From Nocardioides ginsengisegetis (lineage in GTDB: Bacteria; Actinomycetota; Actinomycetes; Propionibacteriales; Nocardioidaceae): a stretch of DNA of 64,000 nt. How positions within the stretch are numbered: the stretch's first letter is position 1; every line of letters begins with the position of its first letter. The notes under the pieces were generated by a model. It was not told where the DNA came from and did not search any database. It worked only from the letters and a program-made list of their open reading frames with translations. Both the position numbers and the translations under genes were made by a program. The stretch spans positions 62,001 to 126,000 of the forward strand of contig NZ_JACGXA010000003.1 of the NCBI RefSeq assembly GCF_014138045.1. The letters run 5' to 3'. This document shows, piece by piece, positions 1 to 9,075 of this stretch.

Positions 1-99
1 GTGGAGGTTGGCCCGCGCGGCGTACACGGCTGCGGTGTAGCCGGAGGGGCCGGAGCCGATGATGATGACGTTGCGGGTGTCGGACTGGGACTCGGGCAT
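1..99 (-). CDS. trxB: Thioredoxin reductase, N-terminal fragment (runs off window)
   Basis: Only the first 33 residues are present. They contain the FAD-binding Rossmann start NVIIIGSGPSGYTAAVYAARA, typical of the TrxB flavoprotein that uses NADPH to reduce thioredoxin in the cytoplasm. The ATG at 97-99 is preceded by a purine-rich GAGGAG. The redox CxxC lies outside the window. Neighbouring sigM, murJ and pcnA genes match the usual actinobacterial trxB context, which supports the call despite the short fragment. Confidence 0.9.
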   Translation of the reverse strand, partial: MPESQSDTRNVIIIGSGPSGYTAAVYAARANLH

Positions 100-139
100 G
101 GAGTCGATGTCTCCTCGATCGCGGGCTGGGCCTTGGTAG

Positions 140-166
140 AACCGATCGTAGGTGAGGAATCTTCCC
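140..166 (-). promoter_or_regulatory. SigR/SigH-type promoter for trxB
   Basis: Read on the minus strand this is GGGAAG, 18 bases, then GTT, about 40 bases before the trxB start. The SigR (Streptomyces) and SigH (Mycobacterium) oxidative-stress consensus is GGGAAT-N18-GTT, and trxBA is a classical member of that regulon. The match has one difference in the -35 element and exact spacing. It is predicted from sequence only. Confidence 0.6.
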
Positions 167-219
167 GGCCGGGCCCCGACCAGCCCCGACCGGACGCGAC
201 TGGACGCGGCTGGACGCGA

Positions 220-939
220 CTAGGGAGCGGGCAGGGTGATCGAGCGGAGGGCCACGTCGCTGCCGCAGGCGAAGAGGTCGACGACCTGGGTGTCGCCGGC
301 CACGGCGCGGAACACCAGGACCGCCTGCTGGCCGTCGTAGGTGGCCGGGACCAGCCGCCCGGAGCCCCAGTCGCCCCGGGGGCAGGGGCCGACGGCGGTG
401 CTCGCGCTGGTGCCGTCGAAGCTCTGGTCCTGGGTGGACCGCAGGGTGCTGCGCAGCAGCCGGCGGGCGTGGCGTACGTCGGCGGAGAAGTGCTGCTCGC
501 GCACCCGGACCGGTCGCGGGAGGGCGTAGGAGTCCACCGAGTCACCGGCCGCGCTGCCGGCGAGCGCGCTCTCGCTGGACGGGGCGTCCTTCTGGGCGGT
601 CATGGGGACCTCGCGGGCCGAGTCGGCGCTGGAGGCCGCGCCCGAGCCGGAGTCCGAGCCGCCGCCCACGACCTGGCCCAGGCCGACGCCGACCGCGACC
701 ACGGCGGCCGCGGCCACCAGCATGCTCGCGGCCCGGCGGCGCCGGTGCGAGGCGAGCTGGACGACGGGGGCGGGGACGGGGATGGGGTGCTCGCCCCGGG
801 CGAGCTCGCCGAGGACCCGGTCGAGCCGGGTGGCGACGTCCTCGGGGATCGGAGCGGTGTGGCGCGCGTCGGCGAGCAGGCGGCGTACCTCCTGCTCCTG
901 CTCGGGGGTCAGGTCCGGCTCGTGGGGCTCACGGCTCAT
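220..939 (-). CDS. Membrane protein downstream of ECF sigma gene, probable anti-sigma factor
   Basis: This 239-residue protein has a charged cytoplasmic N-terminus (about 1-65), a single membrane segment (AASMLVAAAAVVAVGVGLG, about 75-95) and a Ser/Gly/Ala-rich extracytoplasmic part with two well-separated cysteines. That one-pass layout, 55 bp downstream of the ECF sigma gene and on the same strand, is typical of anti-sigma factors. No zinc-binding HxxxCxxC motif is visible, so it is not a ZAS-type anti-sigma. Function is inferred from context; a secreted-domain sensor is an alternative. Confidence 0.6.
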   Translation of the reverse strand: MSREPHEPDLTPEQEQEVRRLLADARHTAPIPEDVATRLDRVLGELARGEHPIPVPAPVVQLASHRRRRAASMLVAAAAVVAVGVGLGQVVGGGSDSGSGAASSADSAREVPMTAQKDAPSSESALAGSAAGDSVDSYALPRPVRVREQHFSADVRHARRLLRSTLRSTQDQSFDGTSASTAVGPCPRGDWGSGRLVPATYDGQQAVLVFRAVAGDTQVVDLFACGSDVALRSITLPAP

Positions 940-994
940 GGGGGCGCCTCCTCTCAGGGGTCTCGGCGGGAGTGCGGTCGGGGGGGGCCGGTGG

Positions 995-1672
995 TCAGGC
1001 CGGTGGCCCGCGGGGGGTCTTCTGGGATCGGACGGCCCGGCCCGGGGGCGGGTTCCCCGGATCGGGGTGGTCCGGGTCACGGTCGGGGCGCAGCACGTCG
1101 AGCAGCTCGGCCAGCCGTGCACGTCCGCGGGAGCAGCGGGACTTGACCGTCCCCACCGCGCAGTCGAGCATCACCGCCACCTCGGCGACGGGGTAGCCCT
1201 CCATGTCGACGAGCACGAGCGCGGCCCGCTGCTCGGCGGGCAGGGAGTGCAGCGCGGCGAGCACGGCGCGACGGCGCTCGTCCCGGACCGACAGGTCGGC
1301 AGGGTCCTCGGCCGCGTCCGTGGCCGAGGCCAGCGACCCGCGGTTGCCGTACTCCTCGAGGTCGTCGGGCAACGGGTCGGCACGGCGCACGCGCGCGGCC
1401 CGGATCCGGTCGAGGCAGGCGTTGACGACCACGCGGTGCAGCCAGGTCGTCACGGCCGCGTCGCCACGGAAGGACCCGGCCCGCCGGTAGGCGGCGACCA
1501 TGCCGTCCTGGAGCCCGTCCGCGGCGTCCTCGGGGTTGCCGAGGGTGCGCAGGGCAACGGCCCAGAGCCGGTCCCGGTGGCGCGCGAAGAGCACGCCGAA
1601 CGCGTCGTGGTCGCCGTCGACGTGGGCGTGCAGCAGCTCCGCGTCGGTGCGGCCGTCCTCGGGCGGCGTCAT
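995..1672 (-). CDS. sigM: RNA polymerase ECF sigma factor, SigM-like
   Basis: This 225-residue protein has the two ECF domains. Region 2 (about 18-90) contains FGVLFARHRDRLWAVALRTL and the -10 recognition helix around WLHRVVVNACLDRIR. Region 4 (about 135-190) has LPAEQRAALVLVDMEGYPV followed by the helix-turn-helix VAEVAVMLDCAVGTVKSRCS. Its ATG overlaps the TGA of the upstream pseudokinase gene by four bases, so it is probably translationally coupled to the envelope operon. The location next to trxB and murJ matches SigM of other actinobacteria. The target promoters are unknown. Confidence 0.9.
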   Translation of the reverse strand: MTPPEDGRTDAELLHAHVDGDHDAFGVLFARHRDRLWAVALRTLGNPEDAADGLQDGMVAAYRRAGSFRGDAAVTTWLHRVVVNACLDRIRAARVRRADPLPDDLEEYGNRGSLASATDAAEDPADLSVRDERRRAVLAALHSLPAEQRAALVLVDMEGYPVAEVAVMLDCAVGTVKSRCSRGRARLAELLDVLRPDRDPDHPDPGNPPPGRAVRSQKTPRGPPA

Positions 1673-3579
1673 CCGCGGACTCCCACCTCGGCGATCTCGC
1701 CCCGGTAACCGCCCGCGATCTGGGGCAGCGAGGTGAGCCACACGGTGACGTAGCGACCCGTCACCGGCTCGTCGAGGGGCACCCGTTGCCGGGCCGCGGC
1801 CGTCACGCTGGCGGCGGGCGTCAGGCCGCGTACGCCGGTGGGTGCGGTGTCGGTGACGTAGATGCTCACGCCGGTGGCGGCACCCACGAGCGTCAGGTCG
1901 ACCTCGGACACGTCGTGGCTCTCGCCGAGGTCGATGGTGAGCCCGACCCCGGTCTTGAGGCCGCCGGGACCCATGTTCTGGTCGTAGGTCATCGTCCGCC
2001 AGGCCGTCGTGGCGTCGCCGTCGACCGCGAGCGGGGCGAGGTCGGGGTTCTCCTCCGGCGGGTCGCCCTGGGGGTCGAAGTCGGAGGCGGTCAGGGTGGT
2101 GATCGGGGTGCTGGAGGCGACAGGAGTGCCCTTGGCGCTGCTGGAGCTCGAGTCGTCGGGCTCGGCGCCGAGCGGGGTCTTGCCCCGGCCGAGGTTGTAG
2201 GCGACCAGCACGGCCACGAGCAGCACCAGGGCGGCCAGGATCCCGAAGGCCAGGCGCAGCCAGCTGCGACCGGGGACCTCGTCGTCCTCGTCCTCGTCGG
2301 GGACCGGGACCGCTCCCGTCCCGGTGCCGGTGCTGGTGTCCCACGGCCAGTAGTCCCGCGACCCGGTCGCCGCCGACGGCCGGGTCTTGCGGACGGGCTG
2401 GCCGTCCTCGGGGTCGGGGGCGAAGAGCGGGCGCTCGGGGTGCGGCTCGAAGGGCGGGGGCGGCGGGGCCTTCTCGGCGCGGGCGGTCAGCCAGGACACG
2501 TCGTCGGTGGCGTCGTCGAAGATCGGCAGCCCGGCCTGGGTGGGCAGGTCGACCGAGGGGGTGGCGGCCGGGGTCGGCGCGGCCCCGGGCAGCTGGTCGT
2601 GGGTCGAGGTGATCGCGGCGTCGTCGGGCACCGACTCGTCGACCGGGTCGGACACCGGCGCGCTCACCGGGCCCGGGACCTCCTCGGCCTCGGGCTCCGG
2701 CTCGGGCATCTCGGCCAGCGGGGGCAGGACCGGCATCCGCGCGGTCTCCTGCCCGCGCGAGCCCTCGCGGCGCTCGCGGCTGGTCACCTCGGCCTCGGCC
2801 ATCCCGGACGGGTCGCCCACGAAGTCGGTGAGGGCGTCGCGGATGCCCTGGGCGGTGGTCAGGTCGTGGCCGTCGCGGCTCGAGGGCACGGCGTACGGGT
2901 TGACGACGGCGTCGCAGAGCAAGTCGAGGGTGCGCGGGATGCCCGCCCGGACCTGGCGGGGTCGCAGCAGCCGGCCGTGCTCCTGGGGTGCGGCGGGCAC
3001 GCTCGAGCGGGAGACCCCCGGCCACCGGCCGGTGAGCGCGCAGTAGAGCAGCCCGCCGAGGTCGGCGACGTCGGTGGAGACCCGGCCCGGAGGGAGGCCG
3101 TGCAGGGCCGCGTCGACGGAGAAGCCGATGATGCGCACCGAGCCGGAGCGGTCGACGATGACGTTCTCGGGGACCAGCCGGCCGTGGGCGACGCCGACGG
3201 CGTGGGCCGCGGCCAGCGACGCGGCCACCTCCGAGACGAGCCACGCGGCGCGGCGGGTGGCGAGGGGGCCCTCGTCGGCGAGCATCACGTCGAGGGAGTG
3301 CCCCGACCCCCACTCGTTGACGACGTAGGTGAGGCCGTCGACCTGGTCGGCGTCGAGCACGCGCAGCAACCGCCGGTCCGGGACCGTCGCGGACTGCCGG
3401 GCGGCCTCGAGGAGCCCGGGCGCCCGCTCGTCGTCGGCGTCGATCACGTGGAGCGCGACGTGGCGCTGCAGCACCTTGTCGTGGGCCCGCCAGAACCGGC
3501 CGCCCTCGCTCTCGGCCAGGAGGTCGACGAGTCGGTAGCGGTCGGCGAGGACGTCGCCGGGCCGGATGGAGTTCGGCAC
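1669..3579 (-). CDS. MurJ-associated transmembrane pseudokinase
   Basis: This 636-residue protein has a protein-kinase-like fold (about 10-265), a long acidic/proline linker, one membrane segment (FGILAALVLLVAVLVAYNLG, about 435-455) and an extracytoplasmic C-terminal beta domain. The kinase domain is degenerate: the ATP-lysine position reads VALHVI, the catalytic loop is HGRLVPEN instead of HRDLKPEN, and DFG is replaced by IGF. In mycobacteria the same pseudokinase and ectodomain are fused to MviN/MurJ; here they are a separate gene 59 bp behind murJ. The GTG start at 3579 has AGGGGAG at good spacing. It probably scaffolds or regulates lipid II flipping. Confidence 0.85.
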   Translation of the reverse strand: MPNSIRPGDVLADRYRLVDLLAESEGGRFWRAHDKVLQRHVALHVIDADDERAPGLLEAARQSATVPDRRLLRVLDADQVDGLTYVVNEWGSGHSLDVMLADEGPLATRRAAWLVSEVAASLAAAHAVGVAHGRLVPENVIVDRSGSVRIIGFSVDAALHGLPPGRVSTDVADLGGLLYCALTGRWPGVSRSSVPAAPQEHGRLLRPRQVRAGIPRTLDLLCDAVVNPYAVPSSRDGHDLTTAQGIRDALTDFVGDPSGMAEAEVTSRERREGSRGQETARMPVLPPLAEMPEPEPEAEEVPGPVSAPVSDPVDESVPDDAAITSTHDQLPGAAPTPAATPSVDLPTQAGLPIFDDATDDVSWLTARAEKAPPPPPFEPHPERPLFAPDPEDGQPVRKTRPSAATGSRDYWPWDTSTGTGTGAVPVPDEDEDDEVPGRSWLRLAFGILAALVLLVAVLVAYNLGRGKTPLGAEPDDSSSSSAKGTPVASSTPITTLTASDFDPQGDPPEENPDLAPLAVDGDATTAWRTMTYDQNMGPGGLKTGVGLTIDLGESHDVSEVDLTLVGAATGVSIYVTDTAPTGVRGLTPAASVTAAARQRVPLDEPVTGRYVTVWLTSLPQIAGGYRGEIAEVGVRG

Positions 3580-3638
3580 GCAGCTCCCCTCTTCCTCTCG
3601 TCCCCGCTCGGGCTGTCTCCCGGCCATCGTAGGGCGCG

Positions 3639-5324
3639 TCAGGACTTGCGGGCGGAGGGGAACCGCCGGGTGACGGTGTCGATGACGGAGGTCACTTCCG
3701 TGAGCCGGAGGACACGGGCCATCACGACGAAGACGGCGACGTCCACGACCGTCACGACCAGGGCCCGGAGGGCGGCCAGCACCCAGTACGGGTCCTCGGC
3801 GAGGCCGTGCAGCAGCCAGGCGACGACCAGCGCGACGGCGCTGGAGACGAGGGCGGCGATGCCGAGCCGGACCACGAACCGGACCAGCTCGGGCGTGCGG
3901 AGGCCGCCGAGGAGCCGGCGCAGGACGGCGTACGAGATGAGGGAGCCCACGACGTAGGAGACCGTGTAGGCGACCACGAGGGCGGGCGAGGTGTGCCGGG
4001 GGTCGGTGCGGGCGACGAGGAGCAGCGCGGCGGCGATGTTGGAGCCGGCGACGGCGCACTGGATCCAGAAGACCGTGCGGGTCCGCTCGAGCGCGTAGAA
4101 GCCGCGCAGCATCAGGTAGTGGACGGTGAAGAAGACCAGGCCCGGCCCGAACAGCGCCAGCGACGGCGCGTAGAGGTCGAAGTTGGACGACGCGGCGCCG
4201 TGGCCCCACACGACGTGGGACAGGTCCAGCGCGATCAGCGGCAGCAGCAGCGCGAAGGGCACCACGACCGACAGGGCCGTGCGCAGGGTGGACGCCAGGG
4301 ACCGGGCCAGGCCGGGGAGGTCGCCGTCGGTGGCCCGGCGGGAGAGCTGCGGCAGGATCGCGGTCGCCAGCGAGACGGTGATGATCGAGTGCGGGACCAT
4401 CATGATCAGGAACGTCGAGGAGTAGACGGTGTAGCCGGTGCCCTCGGTCGCCGGGTGCGGGCCACAGCCGCCCGCCGACGTACCGCCCGAGGCGAGCTTG
4501 ACCACGACGGTGTAGGCGACCTGGTTCACCACGACGAACAGCACGGTCCAGATGCCCAGGCGGAGCGTGTGGCCCAGGCCGCTGTTGCGGAAGTCGAAGC
4601 GGGGGCGGAACGTGAAGCCGGCCTTCCGGAGGTAGGGCACGAGGATGAACAGCTGGGCCGCGATGCCGAGCGTCGAGCCGAGGCCGAGCAGCAGCTCCTG
4701 GTGGGAGGAGTACGCCGAGGAGAGCTGGGTCTGGGGGACCGGGCCGAAGGCGAGCAGGTAGATCGCCAGCACCGCCACCGAGATGACGTTGTTGGCGATC
4801 GGTGCCCACATCATCGGGCCGAACCGGCCGCGCGAGTTCAGGATCTGCCCGACCAGCACGAACATGCCGTAGAAGAAGACCTGCGGCAGGCAGTAGCGGG
4901 CGAAGTCGATGACCGACTCCCGCTGGTCGGCGAGGTTGGCGCAGGAGAACGAGCTGTCGAGGTAGAGCGACATCACCTGTGGCGCCGCCAGCACGAGCGC
5001 GACCGACACGGCCGCCAGGAAGAGCGCGGCCAGCGTGATCACCCGGTTGGTGTAGGCCTCGCCGCCGTCCGGGTCGTGCTTCATGGCGCGGACCAGCTGC
5101 GGCACGAGCACGGCGTTGAAGACGCCGCCGGCCAGCAGGATGTAGAGCATGTTCGGGATCGTGTTGCCGATCGTGAACAGGTCGGCGTGCAGCATGTTGC
5201 CGAGCGCCGCCGCCAGCAGGAACGACCGGACGAAGCCACTGAGGCGGGAGACCACGGTGCCGGCGGCCATGAGCGCGCTGGAGGCGAGGACCTGCTGGTC
5301 CTCCCCGTCGACCCGGTCGCTCAT
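3639..5324 (-). CDS. murJ: Lipid II flippase MurJ (MviN)
   Basis: This 561-residue polytopic MOP-superfamily protein has about 14 membrane helices and the N-terminal signature SALMAAGTVVSRLSGFVRS. MurJ flips lipid-linked peptidoglycan precursor across the cytoplasmic membrane. Its length is that of the transporter alone, so it lacks the pseudokinase tail of the mycobacterial protein, which is encoded by the next gene. The ATG overlaps the stop of the upstream DUF6049 gene (ATGA), which indicates coupling. Confidence 0.95.
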   Translation of the reverse strand: MSDRVDGEDQQVLASSALMAAGTVVSRLSGFVRSFLLAAALGNMLHADLFTIGNTIPNMLYILLAGGVFNAVLVPQLVRAMKHDPDGGEAYTNRVITLAALFLAAVSVALVLAAPQVMSLYLDSSFSCANLADQRESVIDFARYCLPQVFFYGMFVLVGQILNSRGRFGPMMWAPIANNVISVAVLAIYLLAFGPVPQTQLSSAYSSHQELLLGLGSTLGIAAQLFILVPYLRKAGFTFRPRFDFRNSGLGHTLRLGIWTVLFVVVNQVAYTVVVKLASGGTSAGGCGPHPATEGTGYTVYSSTFLIMMVPHSIITVSLATAILPQLSRRATDGDLPGLARSLASTLRTALSVVVPFALLLPLIALDLSHVVWGHGAASSNFDLYAPSLALFGPGLVFFTVHYLMLRGFYALERTRTVFWIQCAVAGSNIAAALLLVARTDPRHTSPALVVAYTVSYVVGSLISYAVLRRLLGGLRTPELVRFVVRLGIAALVSSAVALVVAWLLHGLAEDPYWVLAALRALVVTVVDVAVFVVMARVLRLTEVTSVIDTVTRRFPSARKS

Positions 5325-7531
5325 GCGACCGACCCGGCGGCCGAGCGGGCGCGGCGGGCGGCGCGCACGCGGCGTACGAGACGGACGGCGATCGCGCCGA
5401 AGAGCAGGACGACGCCGGTGCCGAGGATCACCCAGATCACCGTGCTGACCTGGGCCGAGCGGATCGGGAGCTGGTCGGAGGACCCGAGCGGGGTGCCGTC
5501 GAGGTCGGTGACGACGAGCGTGACGTTGTGGACGCCCAGCGTGCTGGTGTGGGCGTTGAGCAGGACGGTGTTGCGGCCGTGGGGTGCGACGACGACCTCC
5601 TGGGGTCCCTCGATCGTCATCGGCTGGTCGGACAGCGCCTTGATCCGGACCGTCACCGGCTGGTCGAGGCCGTTGCTGACCGTCGCCGCGAACCTGCCCG
5701 TGGTGCTGGAGAGCGTCACCGCGCTCGGTGCCTCGACGGCGATGGAGGCGAGCTGGCCGTCGATCCACTCCCGGGAGCGGTCCGCCGAGGCGCGCGAGCC
5801 GTCGGGGTGCAGCCGGGCGGAGTACGACGTGGAGGTCATCGCCTGGTCCGCGACCGCGCGGGCGACCGTGGTGTTCTGGGTCAGCACGTTCTGGAGGGTC
5901 TTGCCCGCGTCGACCAGCGCCTCGGCCGAGGTGAAGTTGGCGACGTCGAGCTCGCGGTCGGCCTGTCGCTGGGGGTAGTGCAGCGCGTCCTCGGGGACCG
6001 GCCGGCCGGTGCGGCTCGCGGCTCCGGAGACGGTCGTGAGGTCGAGCCACGGGATGTCGAGGCCCTCGAAGAAGCCGCTGGTGTCGGTGGGCACCCAGTC
6101 GTGGGGCAGCACCACGACCAGCGGGGGCCGGCCGGGCTCGAGCAGCCGCAGGGCCGCCTCGCTCACGATCCGCTGGCGCAGCGCGACCGACGTCAGCCGG
6201 TCCTCCGGACCGGGGCCTCCGGTCGACGCCGCGTTGGAGGTGGTCACCAGCGTGTGGCCGGGCGCGCGGGCCACGGTCGGGGCGTCGCCGTCGATCATCC
6301 GGTCGGTGACCAGCACCGTGTCGGAGGGGTCGGCCAGGTGGATGGCCTGGGTGGAGAGGTAGCCGCTGGGCGCGCCGATGGCCGGGTGCATGGACAGCCC
6401 CCAGGGCGCGAGGGTGGTGCCGCTGCGTCGCCGGGCGCGCTCGTAGAGGCCGGGGTCGCTCGCCGCCGCGGCGGAGACGTCCAGGTCGCCGTAGGGAAGG
6501 GCGAGGATCTCGCTGTTGCGCAGCGCGTCGTGGAGGCGGTCGAGCCAGGCGTCGCCGGCGACGGTGGCCGCGCTGTCGGCGGCCTGCTGGTCGGCAGTCG
6601 TGGCCCCGTCGCTCGGGCTGGCCGAGTCGGACGGGCTCGGGGACTCCGTCGCGCCCGGGTCGGTGGTGTCGGTCGGGGCGATCGAGCGGGGCGCGTTGCC
6701 GTCGGCCAGCCGGCGCACCGCGTCGGGCAGGGCGGGGTCGAGCAGCCAGGTGATCGGGCGGGAGCCGGCCGAGGCCCCGAAGTCGACCAGGGAGCGGAGC
6801 CGCCCGCCGGGGGCGAGGTCGTCGGTCCACCCCGGACCGTCCTCGAGGCTGCCGTCGGGTGCCCAGGAGATGTCGCGGCGCAGCGGCACCACCAGGGCCG
6901 TGTCGACGCTCTTGCGGGTGGGGTCCACCAGGGGGAGGAAGGTCCGGGCGCGGCCGTCTGCGCCGTCGACGCGGCCCTCGGGAGTCGCCCCCAGGGCGTG
7001 CACCCCGAACCAGTAGACGCCGGCCGCGCTGACGGGGAGGTCCTTGCGGGGGACCTTGATGGAGTACGGCGCGCTGGCGCCCGGGTCGATCTGGTCGATC
7101 GTGTCGAAGGTGCCGGGCTCGGTGATCCGGTCGCCGACGTACTCCTCGGGGTCGACGGCCGCGGCGTCCTTGAGCTCCTCGGCACTGGTCATCGGCGTGC
7201 TCGAGATGAAGGAGTAGGCGCGGACGTCGGTCCACACCTCGTCGGAGTTGTTGGTGACCGAGCCGGTGACCCGGATCGGGCCGCGACGCGGCACGTAGGC
7301 CGGGGTCAACGTGTCGATCGAGACGTCGAGCGGGGCGTCGTAACGCGGGGCCGCTCCGGCGCGGGGACGCGGCGCCGCGGCGTGCAGGGCGGTGCGCACG
7401 GCCGAGCCCGCGGCGATGCTGCTGGTCTCGGGGACGGGCAGCGCGCAGGCCGGTCCCGCGAGCGCGAGGGGACCCGTCAGCGCCGCCGCGGCCGCCACGA
7501 GGGCAGGCAGGAGCGACGCGGGGCGGACCAT
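5321..7531 (-). CDS. DUF6049 family secreted/membrane-anchored protein upstream of murJ
   Basis: This 736-residue protein has a signal peptide (PASLLPALVAAAAALTGPLA...ACA) and a large extracytoplasmic region. A Ser/Pro-rich low-complexity linker (TESPSPSDSASPSDG) interrupts it at about 295-320. A C-terminal membrane helix (VIWVILGTGVVLLFGAIAV) is followed by an Arg-rich cytoplasmic end. The gene conserved at this place in actinobacteria (Rv3909 in M. tuberculosis) has the same layout and no established biochemical role. Coupling to murJ suggests envelope assembly. The ATG at 7531 is chosen because a TAGAGT box lies 7 nt upstream, as for a leaderless mRNA. Confidence 0.85.
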   Translation of the reverse strand: MVRPASLLPALVAAAAALTGPLALAGPACALPVPETSSIAAGSAVRTALHAAAPRPRAGAAPRYDAPLDVSIDTLTPAYVPRRGPIRVTGSVTNNSDEVWTDVRAYSFISSTPMTSAEELKDAAAVDPEEYVGDRITEPGTFDTIDQIDPGASAPYSIKVPRKDLPVSAAGVYWFGVHALGATPEGRVDGADGRARTFLPLVDPTRKSVDTALVVPLRRDISWAPDGSLEDGPGWTDDLAPGGRLRSLVDFGASAGSRPITWLLDPALPDAVRRLADGNAPRSIAPTDTTDPGATESPSPSDSASPSDGATTADQQAADSAATVAGDAWLDRLHDALRNSEILALPYGDLDVSAAAASDPGLYERARRRSGTTLAPWGLSMHPAIGAPSGYLSTQAIHLADPSDTVLVTDRMIDGDAPTVARAPGHTLVTTSNAASTGGPGPEDRLTSVALRQRIVSEAALRLLEPGRPPLVVVLPHDWVPTDTSGFFEGLDIPWLDLTTVSGAASRTGRPVPEDALHYPQRQADRELDVANFTSAEALVDAGKTLQNVLTQNTTVARAVADQAMTSTSYSARLHPDGSRASADRSREWIDGQLASIAVEAPSAVTLSSTTGRFAATVSNGLDQPVTVRIKALSDQPMTIEGPQEVVVAPHGRNTVLLNAHTSTLGVHNVTLVVTDLDGTPLGSSDQLPIRSAQVSTVIWVILGTGVVLLFGAIAVRLVRRVRAARRARSAAGSVA

Positions 7532-7538
7532 GGCGTCG

Positions 7539-7544
7539 ACTCTA
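7539..7544 (-). promoter_or_regulatory. -10 box for leaderless DUF6049/murJ operon transcript
   Basis: TAGAGT on the minus strand, 7 nt before the ATG at 7531, fits the actinobacterial TANNNT -10 element with transcription starting at or next to the start codon. The same TAGAGT occurs in mirror image upstream of the divergent pcnA. Confidence 0.6.
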
Positions 7545-7603
7545 TCGGCCGGGTCGGCGCCCGCCCCGCTGGTCCGCCGGGGCGTCGGAGCCGGGTCGGA
7601 CGA

Positions 7604-7609
7604 TAGAGT
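7604..7609 (+). promoter_or_regulatory. -10 box for leaderless pcnA transcript
   Basis: TAGAGT lies 8 nt before the GTG at 7618, with no Shine-Dalgarno sequence between them. It mirrors the TAGAGT of the divergent operon; the extended string CGATAGAGT is identical on both strands. Confidence 0.6.
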
Positions 7610-7617
7610 TGCCTCCC

Positions 7618-9069
7618 GTGCCTGACGCTCCGATGCCCCCACTCCAGCTGACCGACGTCCAGCGGTCGGTCGCTTCGGAGCTGGACCGGATCGCCCCGGT
7701 CATCGACGAGCTCGGCCGCCGCTTCGCGGACGCGGGCCACGAGCTGTCCCTCGTGGGCGGCCCGGTGCGCGACGCGATGCTCGGTCGCCACCACAACGAC
7801 CTCGACCTCAGCACGTCCGCGCGCCCCGAGCAGACCGAGCGGCTGCTCAAGGGCTGGGCCGAGGCGATCTGGGACATGGGCCGCGCGTTCGGCACCATCG
7901 GCTGCCGCAAGGGCGAGTGGCAGGTCGAGATCACGACGTACCGCTCGGAGTCCTACGACCCCTCCTCCCGCAAGCCCGACGTGGACTTCGGCGACTCGCT
8001 CGTCGGCGACCTCGGCCGCCGCGACTTCACCGTCAACGCGATGGCGGTGCGGGTCCCCGGTCGTGAGGTCGAGGACCCGTACGGCGGGGTCGTCGACCTC
8101 GCCCACCGGGTGCTGCGCACGCCGGGCAGGCCCGAGGACTCCTTCTCCGACGACCCGCTGCGGATGATGCGGGCCGCGCGGTTCGCCGCCCAGCTCGGCT
8201 TCACCGTCGACGAGTCCGTGGTCGCGGCGATGACCGCGATGGCCGACCGGATCGAGATCATCTCCGCCGAGCGGGTCCGCGACGAGCTGGTGAAGCTGGT
8301 GTGCGCGCCCTACCCGCGCCTGGGGCTGGCGCTCCTGGTGGAGACGGGCCTGGCGGAGCGGGTGCTGCCCGAGCTGCCCGCGCTGGCGCTGGAGCGGGAC
8401 GAGCACCACCGGCACAAGGACGTCTACGAGCACACGCTGACCGTGCTGGAGCAGGCCATCGATCTCGAGCCGCGGCTGCCCGGGGAGGGCCCGGACTTCG
8501 TCTCCCGCTTCGCCGCGCTCATGCACGACGTCGGCAAGCCGCGGACGCGGCGATTCGTCGACGACGGCACCGTGACCTTCCACCACCACGACGTGGTCGG
8601 CGCCAAGATCACCCGCAAGCGGATGAAGGCGCTGCGCTTCTCCAACGACGACATCGAGGCGGTCTCGAAGCTGGTCGAGCTGCACCTGCGCTTCCACGGC
8701 TACGGCACCGGCGAGTGGACCGACTCGGCCGTCCGGCGCTACGTCCGGGACGCGGGCGACCAGCTCGAGCGCCTGCACGTCCTCACCCGGGCCGACTGCA
8801 CCACCCGCAACCAACGCAAGGCCGACCGGCTCCGTCGTACGTATGACGAGCTGGAGGAGCGGATCGCCCGGCTCTCGGAGGAGGAGGAGCTGGCCTCGAT
8901 CCGGCCCGACCTCGACGGCAACCAGATCATGCAGATCCTGGGGATCGGGCCCGGCCGCGAGGTCGGCCAGGCCTACCAGCACCTCCTCGAGCTGCGGATG
9001 GACCTCGGCCCGATGACCGAGGAGCAGGCGCGGGACCATCTGCTCACCTGGTGGGCCGCCCGGGGCTGA
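7618..9069 (+). CDS. pcnA: CCA tRNA nucleotidyltransferase
   Basis: This 483-residue enzyme has the class II nucleotidyltransferase head (SLVGGPVRDAMLGR followed by the metal-binding NDLDLST), the ATP/CTP-selecting RRDFTVNAMA and EDPYGG motifs, and a C-terminal HD domain (FAALMHDVGKPRTRRF...HHHD). It adds or repairs the 3' CCA end of tRNAs in the cytoplasm. The GTG at 7618 is preferred over the in-frame TTG at 7609 because the TTG overlaps the -10 box. It ends 6 bp from the convergent reductase gene. Confidence 0.93.
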   Translation: MPDAPMPPLQLTDVQRSVASELDRIAPVIDELGRRFADAGHELSLVGGPVRDAMLGRHHNDLDLSTSARPEQTERLLKGWAEAIWDMGRAFGTIGCRKGEWQVEITTYRSESYDPSSRKPDVDFGDSLVGDLGRRDFTVNAMAVRVPGREVEDPYGGVVDLAHRVLRTPGRPEDSFSDDPLRMMRAARFAAQLGFTVDESVVAAMTAMADRIEIISAERVRDELVKLVCAPYPRLGLALLVETGLAERVLPELPALALERDEHHRHKDVYEHTLTVLEQAIDLEPRLPGEGPDFVSRFAALMHDVGKPRTRRFVDDGTVTFHHHDVVGAKITRKRMKALRFSNDDIEAVSKLVELHLRFHGYGTGEWTDSAVRRYVRDAGDQLERLHVLTRADCTTRNQRKADRLRRTYDELEERIARLSEEEELASIRPDLDGNQIMQILGIGPGREVGQAYQHLLELRMDLGPMTEEQARDHLLTWWAARG

Positions 9070-9075
9070 GCCGGC

